Of a stretch of DNA of 64,000 nucleotides, positions 26,111 to 33,935 are shown one piece after another; the first letter of the stretch is position 1; each line of letters begins with the position of its first letter. This DNA comes from Spartobacteria bacterium. GTDB taxonomy: Bacteria > Verrucomicrobiota > Verrucomicrobiia > Chthoniobacterales > UBA10450. Location: NCBI GenBank assembly GCA_003134785.1, contig PLCN01000019.1, positions 1 through 64,000 on the forward strand. Direction: 5' to 3'. The notes beneath the pieces were generated by a model, which ran no database searches, was not told where the DNA came from, and was given only the letters and a program-made list of their open reading frames with translations. The position numbers and the translations under genes were made by a program.

Positions 26111-26770
26111 ATGATCGACTACATCCAGAAGGGTGGCTTATTGATGTGGCCGATTCTTGCCTGCAGCGTCATTTCGATCGCTGTTTTCGCGGAGCGGCTT
26201 TTCTATTTACATCGCGCCACCATCCACGTCGGCGAATTCTTACAGGGCCTCTCGAATCTGGTGCAGCGTCGCAATTTCGCCGAGGCGCTTCACGAATCCG
26301 CCGGCACGCCCGGTCCCGTCGCGCGCGTGATTCACGCTGCGATCATCCGTCACGATGCGCCGCGCGCGGAACTTCGCGAGATCGTGCAGGAAGCAGGGCA
26401 ACTCGAAGTGCCGAAGCTCGAACGTTTTCTCGGCGTGCTCGCGACGCTTGCGTATCTCGCGCCGCTGCTCGGCCTTCTCGGCACGGTCGCGGGAATGATC
26501 GACGCCTTCAGCACGCTCTCGTCGAACGGCGGTTACGCCACCGTCACCGAACTCTCGAATGGCGTTTACAAAAGTTTGCTCACCACCGCGGCCGGCCTGG
26601 TCGTCGCCACGCCGACCTTCGTTGCCTACAGCTACCTTTCTTCCCGCGTGAACACGTTGATGCACGAAATGGAACGGGCCGGGATCGAAGTGGTCCACAT
26701 GTTGACCGACCGCGAGCCGATGAGCGACATCATCACTTTCCAGGCGCCGGTTGAAGATCAAGGGCGCTAA
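26111..26770 (+). CDS. exbB: MotA/TolQ/ExbB proton channel family protein
   Basis: A 219-residue inner-membrane protein with three membrane segments: near 10-30 (LLMWPILACSVISIAVFAER), near 108-130 (LATLAYLAPLLGLLGTVAGM) and near 155-175 (LLTTAAGLVVATPTFVAYSY). The LGLLGTVAGMIDAF motif is the family signature. With ExbD it converts proton flow into mechanical energy for an outer-membrane partner. It is the first gene of a four-gene run with exbD, a TonB-like protein and a small zinc ribbon protein. TolQ is an alternative, but no TolA/TolB/Pal lies nearby. Confidence 0.9.
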   Translation: MIDYIQKGGLLMWPILACSVISIAVFAERLFYLHRATIHVGEFLQGLSNLVQRRNFAEALHESAGTPGPVARVIHAAIIRHDAPRAELREIVQEAGQLEVPKLERFLGVLATLAYLAPLLGLLGTVAGMIDAFSTLSSNGGYATVTELSNGVYKSLLTTAAGLVVATPTFVAYSYLSSRVNTLMHEMERAGIEVVHMLTDREPMSDIITFQAPVEDQGR

Positions 26771-26800
26771 GTTTTCATCGGCCGCCCGGCCGCGCATCCC

Positions 26801-27205
26801 ATGAAGCTTTCCCGAACGAAAGAATATCATTTCGGCTGGCTCGCGGTCATTCCGATGCTGGACGTGATTTTTCTGCTGATCTTTTTTCTGCTGCTCAGCT
26901 CGAACTTTATTTTGCAACCGGGCATTTCCGTCTCGGTGCCGTTGTCCCGCTTTACGCTCGGTCCGCAAATCAATCCGCAGATCATCAGCATCACCGGCGG
27001 CGCCACACCGGCGATCTACTTCCGCGATCAAAAAATCGTGATCGAACAACTGGGACCGTTACTGGATGAAGCGAAAAAAGAAGGGCGCCCGATTATTATC
27101 AAAGCCGATCGCCTCACTCCGTACTCGGTCGTGGTCGAGGTGACCAACCTGGCTCTCGAACACGGGATTTCCTCCGTGGCTCTCGCCACTACTCCGCCGA
27201 AGTGA
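26801..27205 (+). CDS. exbD: ExbD/TolR family biopolymer transport protein
   Basis: A 134-residue bitopic protein. A short cytoplasmic N-terminus precedes the membrane helix VIPMLDVIFLLIFFLLLSSN, which carries the conserved proton-relay Asp (D21). The periplasmic domain ends in the usual alpha/beta fold (IVIEQLGPLLDEAKKEGRPI, then KADRLTPYSVVVEVTNLALE). It lies 30 bases after exbB, and its stop overlaps the GTG start of the next gene (GTGA), implying co-translation. Confidence 0.9.
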   Translation: MKLSRTKEYHFGWLAVIPMLDVIFLLIFFLLLSSNFILQPGISVSVPLSRFTLGPQINPQIISITGGATPAIYFRDQKIVIEQLGPLLDEAKKEGRPIIIKADRLTPYSVVVEVTNLALEHGISSVALATTPPK

Positions 27206-27999
27206 GCGCCTCTCTCGCCTCCGAGAATGAATCGGATCTCATCTTCGGCTGGGACACTCCGCGCCGGCGAAAAATGGCGATCACGGGATTTCTCTTTGCC
27301 TCGCTCGTTTTGCACGCACTCGGTTTCTATCTTTTCCAGATCGTCTATCCGCCGGCCGTCGCTCTCCTGCCTCCTCCCGGCCGGATCAACTTGATCGCGC
27401 CCAACTCCGACGAAGGCCGCGTCTTGTTGCGTTGGCTCGAAGCCGAAGATCCCGCGCTCGCATCCACCACACAGACGCCCGCGGATGGAAAATCACTCAC
27501 CATGCCCACGATCCAGCACGCTCCGTCGTATTTGTCGCGCCAGCCCGCATTGAGAGACGTCCCGCCGCTCACCTCCGACCTGCGTGTGCCCAGCGCGCAA
27601 CCTCCGGGTCCAGTCCAGCGGATGTCCGCCCCAATTTCCACCACGCCGAAAATCTCGCCGACAACTTTGCGCTTCTCATCCGAACTCGAAGCGCTCGGCC
27701 CGGTGCAGGGATCCGAAATGAAATTCACCTCCCCCAGCCGCGAATCGCCCGCAGCGGCGCAATTTCAACTCGCCGTTAATGAAAACGGTGAAGTGCGCTA
27801 CTGCTTTATGGAAAACTCCTCCGGCGATGCCACCCTCGACGAACAAGCGAGAAAATATCTGGCGCTCTCTCGCTTCTCCCCAATCCAAAATCCAAAATCC
27901 AAAATCCAAAATGACCTGGTCTGGGGCCTTGCCACCGTCGAATGGGGGAACGACATCGCCGCGCCGGCATCCCCAACCCCGCAACCTTCCGCGCCGTGA
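27202..27999 (+). CDS. TonB-like energy transducer
   Basis: A 265-residue protein with a GTG start overlapping exbD. A short cytoplasmic N-terminus is followed by one membrane helix (GFLFASLVLHALGFYLFQIV), then a long Pro/Ser/Thr-rich periplasmic region (about 50-180) and a C-terminal segment resembling the TonB C-terminal domain (QLAVNENGEVRYCFMENSSG, then DATLDEQARKYLALSRFSP). The Pro-rich spacer plus ExbB/ExbD linkage support a TonB role in driving outer-membrane receptors. The C-terminal part is interrupted by QNPKSKIQN, encoded by four tandem CCAAAAT units (27885-27912), which breaks the expected strand order. The family assignment is by architecture, with low sequence identity. Confidence 0.7.
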   Translation: MSASLASENESDLIFGWDTPRRRKMAITGFLFASLVLHALGFYLFQIVYPPAVALLPPPGRINLIAPNSDEGRVLLRWLEAEDPALASTTQTPADGKSLTMPTIQHAPSYLSRQPALRDVPPLTSDLRVPSAQPPGPVQRMSAPISTTPKISPTTLRFSSELEALGPVQGSEMKFTSPSRESPAAAQFQLAVNENGEVRYCFMENSSGDATLDEQARKYLALSRFSPIQNPKSKIQNDLVWGLATVEWGNDIAAPASPTPQPSAP

Positions 28000-28235
28000 T
28001 CCGCGTCAGTCTCTCCGCGCTGGTCACGATCTATTTGCTGGTTTTTCTTGCGGCGGTTTTTCTCCTCTGGATAGTTGGTGAGTGGAACCGCCGCCGCCGC
28101 GAGCGCCGCGCTTTGCGATATCGGCTGCGTTGCGTGATTTGCGCGTTCGAGTTTGAAGATCGCACGCCTGCTTTGCTTCCCCGGTGTCCACGCTGCGGAA
28201 GTTTGAACGAACGATTTAAACCGGAACAAATTTAA
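27996..28235 (+). CDS. Small membrane protein with a C-terminal zinc ribbon
   Basis: A 79-residue protein starting at a GTG that overlaps the previous stop as GTGA. It has one membrane helix (LVTIYLLVFLAAVFLLWIVG), a very basic stretch (WNRRRRERRALRYRLR), then a two-knuckle zinc ribbon CVIC...CPRC. The basic stretch suggests the ribbon is cytoplasmic. It may serve as a membrane-bound adaptor of the ExbBD complex; no function is known to me. Confidence 0.75.
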   Translation: MIRVSLSALVTIYLLVFLAAVFLLWIVGEWNRRRRERRALRYRLRCVICAFEFEDRTPALLPRCPRCGSLNERFKPEQI

Positions 28236-28237
28236 TT

Positions 28238-29416
28238 ATGGGAATGTGGATTGGCCGTAATCGAAAAGCTCGCGTGACCTATGGTTTCGACGAGATCGCT
28301 CTCGTCCCCGGTCGGGTCACGATCAATCCGAACGAAGTCGATATCGCCTGGCGCCTGCCTCGCCGCGACGCGGAACCGCTCGATTTCAAAATTCCGATCC
28401 TGGCCAGCGCGATGGATGGCGTGGTCGACGTGCGTTTCGCCATCGAGATGAGCAAACTCGGCGGCCTCGCCGTGCTGAATCTCGAAGGCGTGCAGACGCG
28501 CTACAAGAACCCGAAAGAAGTCCTCCAGAAAATTGTCGAAGCCGACAAGGCCGAGATCACCGGCTTGCTCCAAAAAATTTATCAAGAACCGGTGCAGGAA
28601 GATTTGATCGCGGCGCGAATCAAGCAAATCAAAGACAGCGGCGCGGTGGCGGCCGTCAGTTCCATTCCGCAGCGCGCCGAGGAATTCGGCCGGATTGCGC
28701 AGGAAGCCGGCGCGGATGTTTTCGTCGTGCAAAGTACGGTCTCGACCGTTCGCCACATCTCGTCGGAATATAAATCGCTCGAGCTCGAGAGATTCTGCCG
28801 GGAAATGCGCATTCCGATTATCGTCGGAAATACCGTTGGATACGATGTCACCTGCGAGATCATGGAATGCGGGCCCGCGGCAGTGCTCATCGGCGTCGGA
28901 CCGGGAGCGGCCTGCACCTCGCGCGGTGTGCTCGGCCTCGGCGTGCCGCAAGTCACCGCCACTGTCGATTGCGCTGCGGCGCGCGATGCCTACTTCAAAA
29001 AAACTTCGCGCTACGTTCCGATCATAACCGACGGCGGAATGAGCAAGGGTGGCGATGTTTGCAAAGCGCTCGCTTGCGGCGCAGATGCGGTCATGGTCGG
29101 CAGCGCCTTCGCCAAAGCGCACGAGGCCCCCGGCTGCGGTTATCACTGGGGAATGGCGACACCGCATGCAAATTTGCCTCGCGGCACCCGCATCAAAGTG
29201 GGTGCCACTGGTGCGCTAAAGCAAATCCTCTTCGGGCCCGCGGAGGTCGATGATGGCAGTCAGAATTTGGTCGGCGCAATCACGACCTGCATGGGCAATG
29301 TCGGCGCGCGCACTATCGCCGAGTTCCAACAAACCGAAATTATCATCGCCCCATCGATCAAGACCGAAGGCAAATTGTTCCAGACCGTGCAAAGCGTTGG
29401 CATGGGAACACGGTGA
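28238..29416 (+). CDS. guaB3: GuaB3-type IMP dehydrogenase-family protein
   Basis: A 392-residue TIM-barrel enzyme of the IMPDH/GMP reductase family with no CBS domains. The catalytic loop GVGPGAACTSRGVLG carries the active-site Cys (C226), and the nucleotide phosphate motif IITDGGMSKGGDVCKALACG and the SAFAKAHEAPG region are present. The overall layout fits the GuaB3 branch known from actinobacteria and cyanobacteria, where at least one member has been reported to behave as a GMP reductase. Here it follows a zinc ribbon gene by two bases. Whether it acts on IMP or GMP cannot be read from the sequence. Confidence 0.85.
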   Translation: MGMWIGRNRKARVTYGFDEIALVPGRVTINPNEVDIAWRLPRRDAEPLDFKIPILASAMDGVVDVRFAIEMSKLGGLAVLNLEGVQTRYKNPKEVLQKIVEADKAEITGLLQKIYQEPVQEDLIAARIKQIKDSGAVAAVSSIPQRAEEFGRIAQEAGADVFVVQSTVSTVRHISSEYKSLELERFCREMRIPIIVGNTVGYDVTCEIMECGPAAVLIGVGPGAACTSRGVLGLGVPQVTATVDCAAARDAYFKKTSRYVPIITDGGMSKGGDVCKALACGADAVMVGSAFAKAHEAPGCGYHWGMATPHANLPRGTRIKVGATGALKQILFGPAEVDDGSQNLVGAITTCMGNVGARTIAEFQQTEIIIAPSIKTEGKLFQTVQSVGMGTR

Positions 29417-29421
29417 AAGAA

Positions 29422-29514
29422 AGTGACGAGTGACATGTGACGTGTGACAGGTTTTCAAAGACACCACTCATGTTGCTGCTTTTTCCCGTCACTCGCCGCT
29501 CCTCACTCGTCGCT
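29422..29514. repeat. GTGACGAGTGAC-type inverted repeat
   Basis: The left part (29422-29450) repeats GTGACGAGTGACATGTGACG; the right part (29487-29514) reads CCCGTCACTCGCCGCTCCTC..., roughly its complement. It fills the space between guaB3 and fabF. Similar CACTCGTCGC strings occur at 36952-36976. Confidence 0.55.
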
Positions 29515-29519
29515 TCCGT

Positions 29520-30764
29520 ATGAACCGCAGAGTCGTCATCACAGGCCTGGGCGTTGTCACACCGGTCGGTAACGACCTCGAGACCTTCTGGAGCAATCTC
29601 AAAAACGGCGTCAGCGGCATTGAGTTGGTTCAAGCGTTCGATACCACGGCTTACGATTGTCGGATTGGAGGCGAAGTTCGGAACTTCAATCCCAAAGATT
29701 ATTTCAATAACCCGAAGGACGCCCGGCGCACCGACCGCTTTTCGCAACTGGCCATGGCGGCCGCGAAGTTGGCGATGGCGGATTGCGGCGTCGATCTGGA
29801 AAAGGTCGATCGCAACCGCTTCGGCGCGATCGTGAGCAGCGGCATCGGCGGCCTGCGCACGCTGGAGGATCAGCACGCCATCCTGCTCGCCAAAGGTCCC
29901 TCGCGCGTTTCCCCTTTCACCATTCCGATGCTGATCAGCAACATGGGGAGCGGCCTCATCTCGATGGAATTCGGATTGAAGGGCCCGAACCTTTGCATCG
30001 TCACGGCGTGCGCCACCTCGAATAACGCTATCGGCGAATCATGGCGGATGATTAAGTTTGGCGACGCGGATATCTTTCTCGCCGGCGGCTCGGAGGCGTC
30101 GATCGTCACCGTCGGCATGGCTGCTTTCTCGGCGATGAAAGCGCTCAGCACGCGCAACGACGACCCGCATGCAGCATCACGTCCGTGGGATCGCGACCGC
30201 GACGGATTCGTCATGGGCGAGGGTGCCGGTGTCGTGGTGGTGGAGGAATTAGAACATGCCAAAGCTCGCGGCGCGAAAATTTACTGCGAGCTGACCGGCT
30301 ACGGACTTTCCGCCGACGCGTACCACATGACCGCGCCCCCGCCGGATGGCGACGGCGCCGTGCGCGCGATGCAGATGGCGCTCGATCACGCGAAGATTAC
30401 ACCGGACCAGGTGGATTACGTGAATGCGCACGCCACCTCGACCGGTCTTGGCGATGTTTGTGAAACGCGCGCGATCAAAACCGTTTTCGGCCAATACGCG
30501 AAGACAGTTTCCATCAGCTCGACGAAATCGATGACCGGCCACTTGTTAGGCGGTGCCGGCGCGGTCGAGATGGCGGCGTGCGCGCTCGCCATTCGCGATT
30601 CCGTAATCCCGCCGACGATCAATCTAGAGAACCCCGACGAAGAGTGTGATCTGGATTACACGCCGAACGTGGCGAAGGAAAAGAAAGTGCGAATCGTGGT
30701 CAACAATTCCTTTGGTTTCGGCGGCCACAACGCCACGCTCGTCGCCGCGAAATTCACCCGGTAG
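29520..30764 (+). CDS. fabF: 3-oxoacyl-ACP synthase II (FabF)
   Basis: A 414-residue condensing enzyme of fatty-acid elongation. The Cys-His-His triad is intact: C164 in TACATSNNAIG, H304 in NAHATST and H341 in KSMTGHLLGGAG; the C-terminal NNSFGFGGHNA motif is present. The length matches FabF rather than the shorter FabH. No acpP or other fab gene lies in the window. It converges on the roadblock gene across a palindromic repeat. Confidence 0.96.
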   Translation: MNRRVVITGLGVVTPVGNDLETFWSNLKNGVSGIELVQAFDTTAYDCRIGGEVRNFNPKDYFNNPKDARRTDRFSQLAMAAAKLAMADCGVDLEKVDRNRFGAIVSSGIGGLRTLEDQHAILLAKGPSRVSPFTIPMLISNMGSGLISMEFGLKGPNLCIVTACATSNNAIGESWRMIKFGDADIFLAGGSEASIVTVGMAAFSAMKALSTRNDDPHAASRPWDRDRDGFVMGEGAGVVVVEELEHAKARGAKIYCELTGYGLSADAYHMTAPPPDGDGAVRAMQMALDHAKITPDQVDYVNAHATSTGLGDVCETRAIKTVFGQYAKTVSISSTKSMTGHLLGGAGAVEMAACALAIRDSVIPPTINLENPDEECDLDYTPNVAKEKKVRIVVNNSFGFGGHNATLVAAKFTR

Positions 30765-30772
30765 CGACGCCA

Positions 30773-30840
30773 AATGTGGAGGCGCCTGTGCCAAGCGCCT
30801 AACCAACAAGACAGGCGCTTGGCCCAAGCGCCTCTACATT
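30773..30840. repeat. AGGCGCTTGG-type palindromic repeat between convergent genes
   Basis: AATGTGGAGGCGCCTGTGCC... at the left pairs with ...CCAAGCGCCTCTACATT at the right; a second nested pairing is formed by CCAAGCGCCT (30791-30800) and AGGCGCTTGG (30813-30822). It lies between the stops of fabF and the roadblock gene and could terminate both. Confidence 0.8.
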
Positions 30841-30841
30841 A

Positions 30842-31309
30842 TTACTGCCCCGCGAAGATCGGGGTCGAGGTAATGTCCGAGGCGTCGAACGAAAATCCGT
30901 GGCCGGTATTCGAGAGCGCCTTCAACAGCGCGGCGACGCTCTGCGCGGTGCTGGCGGAATAAAATCGCACCAGACCCACCGTGGTCCGCTTGCCGAAAAC
31001 CGTGATCATGATCGTATCGTCGTCCACCGAATTCATGAAAATGTGATTGCCGTTGCCCTGGTGATAAAGCGCGTTGAATTCCACTTCGCCGATGCGCCGC
31101 GCGAGTTCCTTCGTCGCAGCGAACGATCCGGCAGCGAGCGCGGCGATGATCGTCACGTCCATCACGGTCATGTCGCCGAACTGCGAGATGACATTCCCGC
31201 CACGGTCGATCACTACCGTCAATTCCGCTTCGGCCTTCTGCAAAAAATCGCCCAGAACCCCGTCAAGATTCGCGACGTCTTCAATCGTTAGGCAAGGGAT
31301 CGCGTTCAT
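30842..31309 (-). CDS. Roadblock/LC7 domain protein, MglB-like
   Basis: A 155-residue protein made almost entirely of a roadblock/LC7 fold: a first helix (VLGDFLQKAEAELTVVIDRG), the GGNVISQFGD turn, a central helix (DVTIIAALAAGSFAATKELA) and the strands NHIFMNSVDDDTIMITVF. Roadblock proteins such as MglB of Myxococcus are GTPase-activating or exchange partners of MglA. Its start overlaps the stop of the MglA-like gene by four bases, so the two are co-translated and almost certainly partners. The C-terminal 25 residues are an unrecognised extension. Confidence 0.85.
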   Translation of the reverse strand: MNAIPCLTIEDVANLDGVLGDFLQKAEAELTVVIDRGGNVISQFGDMTVMDVTIIAALAAGSFAATKELARRIGEVEFNALYHQGNGNHIFMNSVDDDTIMITVFGKRTTVGLVRFYSASTAQSVAALLKALSNTGHGFSFDASDITSTPIFAGQ

Positions 31310-31980
31310 ACTGCTGCGTTCTCCTTCCGCGCCATTGCCGGCGGCTCGACCGGGATCGCCACCGGCCTCGGCGCCGTCTTCGGCACATCACTTTGCTTGC
31401 TGAATTTGTGCAGCAAAATCTGCGAGACCGCGTTCAGCGAAGCGAAAACATTTTGCCCGGTGCTGGAAATGACCTCGAAGCTCTGCACTCGTCGCTTCCG
31501 ATTATTCAGCACGTACTCGAGGTAATTGACCGGTGCGATGCTTTCGAGGTCGCGCTTGTTGTATTGGATGACGTAAGGAATTTCGTCGATCGAGATGTTC
31601 TGCTTCGCGAGATTGTCTTCGAGATTTTTGAAGCTCTCGACGTTCTCCTCCATTTTTTCCCACTGTGAATCGGCCACGAAAACGATGCCGTCGACGCTCC
31701 GCAAAACCAGTTGGCGCGTGGCGTTGTAAATCACCTGGCCCGGCACGGTGTAGAGCTGAAACTTCGTCACGAACCCTTTGATCACGACGGCGTTCAGCGG
31801 GAGAAAATCGAAGAACAAAGTCCGGTCCGCCGCGGTCGCGAGCGAGACCAGGTCGCCGCGATTCTCCGGATTAATGCGTTTGTGAATGTAATCGAGGTTC
31901 GTCGTCTTGCCGCAGAGCGCCGGCCCGTAGTAGACGATTTTGAACTGAATTTCGCGGCTGGCGTAATTGATGATCGACAT
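31306..31980 (-). CDS. MglA-like small Ras-family GTPase
   Basis: A 224-residue GTPase. The P-loop YYGPALCGKTTNL (G19-T26) has the Ala-Leu-Cys filling typical of the MglA branch; G3 is YTVPGQ (about 78-82), with Pro rather than the Ras-like Ala or Asp; and G4 is NKRDL (N141). A C-terminal tail of about 30 residues is Pro/Ala-rich. MglA controls front-rear polarity of type IV pili and gliding motors in Myxococcus. Here it is paired with a roadblock protein and sits just downstream of a GspE-type ATPase gene, which suggests control of that secretion or pilus machine. Confidence 0.9.
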   Translation of the reverse strand: MSIINYASREIQFKIVYYGPALCGKTTNLDYIHKRINPENRGDLVSLATAADRTLFFDFLPLNAVVIKGFVTKFQLYTVPGQVIYNATRQLVLRSVDGIVFVADSQWEKMEENVESFKNLEDNLAKQNISIDEIPYVIQYNKRDLESIAPVNYLEYVLNNRKRRVQSFEVISSTGQNVFASLNAVSQILLHKFSKQSDVPKTAPRPVAIPVEPPAMARKENAAV

Positions 31981-31993
31981 AGGAGAAGTCCTT

Positions 31994-33928
31994 CTAGACC
32001 GGATGGTGCGTGTATTTTCGTGAAAGCTCGTGCACGACGCGCGAGAGCTTCTCCCGCACCTCGGGGGTCAGGTCGCCGTTGGAATGAAGAGCCGCGAGGC
32101 AAAGATTTTCGTGCATGAAAAATGTGACGGCGCCTTTCGTGCAGGCCAGCGTCATCCCGCGGAGCGCGCCGAGTTTGGTGTCGACCATGTGGGTTTCGAT
32201 GCGCTGCATCAGCGAAGGCGCCATCGCGCAAAGGCCGTCCGTTTCACACTCGGGCGGTAAACTGCCCGCGAGACTGAGGCCGTCGCCGAACATGATCGCG
32301 CAAGCCTTCACGCCTGAAATCTTGTTTATGTGCGCGACCACGCCTTTCGCATCCAGCTTCTCATCCGTCCCGAGCGCGACCTGTAACGGATTGCGCGGCA
32401 TCACATCGAACGGCTTTCGCACGGTCTCCGCGGCTGGCGCGGCCGCTGGCCTGACTGCGACCGGCTCTTCCATCGGCTTCGCCACCGGCGTTCCGGCGAC
32501 GTTGAGCCGTTTCGCATCCTCTTCCGCTTTCGCGGAGAACGGCGTCGCAAAGTTTGCGCCCGCTTCCTGTTCTTCCTGGTCGTCGCGCATGCGCAACGAA
32601 ACCGTGGGCAAATTCTTCAACACCTCCTGCAACGGCAGAATGACGTCGCCTGCTTCATCGGCCTTGAAAAGACTCCGATATTCTTCCGGTATGCTCGCTT
32701 CGAAAACTTTCGGCGTGACCGTGATTCGACCGGCCGCAAGTTGTGGTTCGATTAGCGAGAACGGAAATTCGGCGCGCGCTTCCGCTGACACGCTCGCGGG
32801 ATCACCGCTCAACTGAAACGGCGGCAACGCCTGCAAGATCGGCTTCAGCGGGAGGACGATCTTCGTTTCTGTTTTGTCCGCAGGCTTGGGTGCAACGGTC
32901 GGCGCCGCAGTCTTTATGCTTTCGGCCGTCAGCCAGGGTTCTTGCTTTGGCCGCAGATCATCCGACGGAGCCGTCATCTTGAACGGGATCCGCACCGGGG
33001 CCGGCGGCGTTGATAAACTAGTCGGAACGGACGGCCCGCTTGAGGCTGGAACACTCTCAGTGACGGGCGCGTCCGTTCCATTCGGTGTAATTTTAAAAGG
33101 AATTCGCGTGGGCGGAGCCATTTCGTTCGCGGCTGGCTCGGGTTCCGCGGCGGCAAACGCTTGCGCCGTCGGCAGCTCCACCCGCACGGGGGGAAGATCA
33201 CCGGTCTCGACCGCTTCCATCGTGGTCCCAAATGTCGAATTGTCTTCGAGCGTGACCTTCAAGAATGGCGTCTCCACCTGCGGCACCGCCTGATGCCGCT
33301 CCTGATCGCGACGCACCTGCAAGCTGGTAAATTGTTCGAGCACTTTTTGGAAAGGAAGGTGCACCTGCGTCGTATCGGCCGGAGGAACGGTGCGCAGAAA
33401 AATTTCCGGCACCTGTTGGTAAATGGTGGCGACCGAAACCGCCGGCTTACCCTTCGCCATTCCTTTTTCCACTTCGGATGCCTTGAGCAGAATCCGGCGC
33501 GCGGAATCGGCCTCTGACAGCGGCCGCACATATCCCTCGGGCATGTGCGCGACGACATCCGCGATGTCGAGCGAGATCACGCGTTCCACTCTGGGTTCGA
33601 GTGCCAGCGCCACTGCAGGCGGCAAGTCACGCTGTCGCGCCGCAGGTTGCTGTCCCCCAAATGAAATCGTGCGCGAGCCGGTCGACGCCGGAGCGGTCGC
33701 AGTAGCGGAAGCCATCGAGCCTCCACCGGTCGAACGCGCCGCCATCTGAAACGGATCCTGCGGCGGAACCGTTCGCGTCGCATTCGGCATCACCGTCTTG
33801 CTGAAGCGATCGCTCTCCGGCTTTTCGAGCGGCGCCAGCGCCGGCTTGGCCGCCGCAGCGGACTGCTCCTTCTTCGCCCCGATCTGCGTCTTGGCTTTCT
33901 TAAAGAAATCTAAAAATGGAATCGTCAT
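31994..33928 (-). CDS. Large modular protein ending in a roadblock-like domain
   Basis: 644 residues, mostly low-complexity Ala/Pro linkers joining short conserved blocks. Residues about 145-210 (ASEVEKGMAKGKPAVSVATI ... LPFQKVLEQF) and about 390-452 (PQLAAGRITVTPKVFEASIP ... LPLQEVLKNL) are two copies of one module; a partial third copy lies at about 357-375 (IVLPLKPILQALPPFQL). Residues about 515-644 look like a roadblock/LC7 domain (GVVAHINKISGVKACAIMFG, continuing to the C-terminus). There is no signal peptide or membrane helix. It lies 13 bases upstream of the MglA-like gene and 7 bases after the ATPase. It could be a scaffold that recruits the GTPase to the ATPase; that is inference. 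I recognise no named family. Confidence 0.8.
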   Translation of the reverse strand: MTIPFLDFFKKAKTQIGAKKEQSAAAAKPALAPLEKPESDRFSKTVMPNATRTVPPQDPFQMAARSTGGGSMASATATAPASTGSRTISFGGQQPAARQRDLPPAVALALEPRVERVISLDIADVVAHMPEGYVRPLSEADSARRILLKASEVEKGMAKGKPAVSVATIYQQVPEIFLRTVPPADTTQVHLPFQKVLEQFTSLQVRRDQERHQAVPQVETPFLKVTLEDNSTFGTTMEAVETGDLPPVRVELPTAQAFAAAEPEPAANEMAPPTRIPFKITPNGTDAPVTESVPASSGPSVPTSLSTPPAPVRIPFKMTAPSDDLRPKQEPWLTAESIKTAAPTVAPKPADKTETKIVLPLKPILQALPPFQLSGDPASVSAEARAEFPFSLIEPQLAAGRITVTPKVFEASIPEEYRSLFKADEAGDVILPLQEVLKNLPTVSLRMRDDQEEQEAGANFATPFSAKAEEDAKRLNVAGTPVAKPMEEPVAVRPAAAPAAETVRKPFDVMPRNPLQVALGTDEKLDAKGVVAHINKISGVKACAIMFGDGLSLAGSLPPECETDGLCAMAPSLMQRIETHMVDTKLGALRGMTLACTKGAVTFFMHENLCLAALHSNGDLTPEVREKLSRVVHELSRKYTHHPV

Positions 33929-33935
33929 CGAAATT

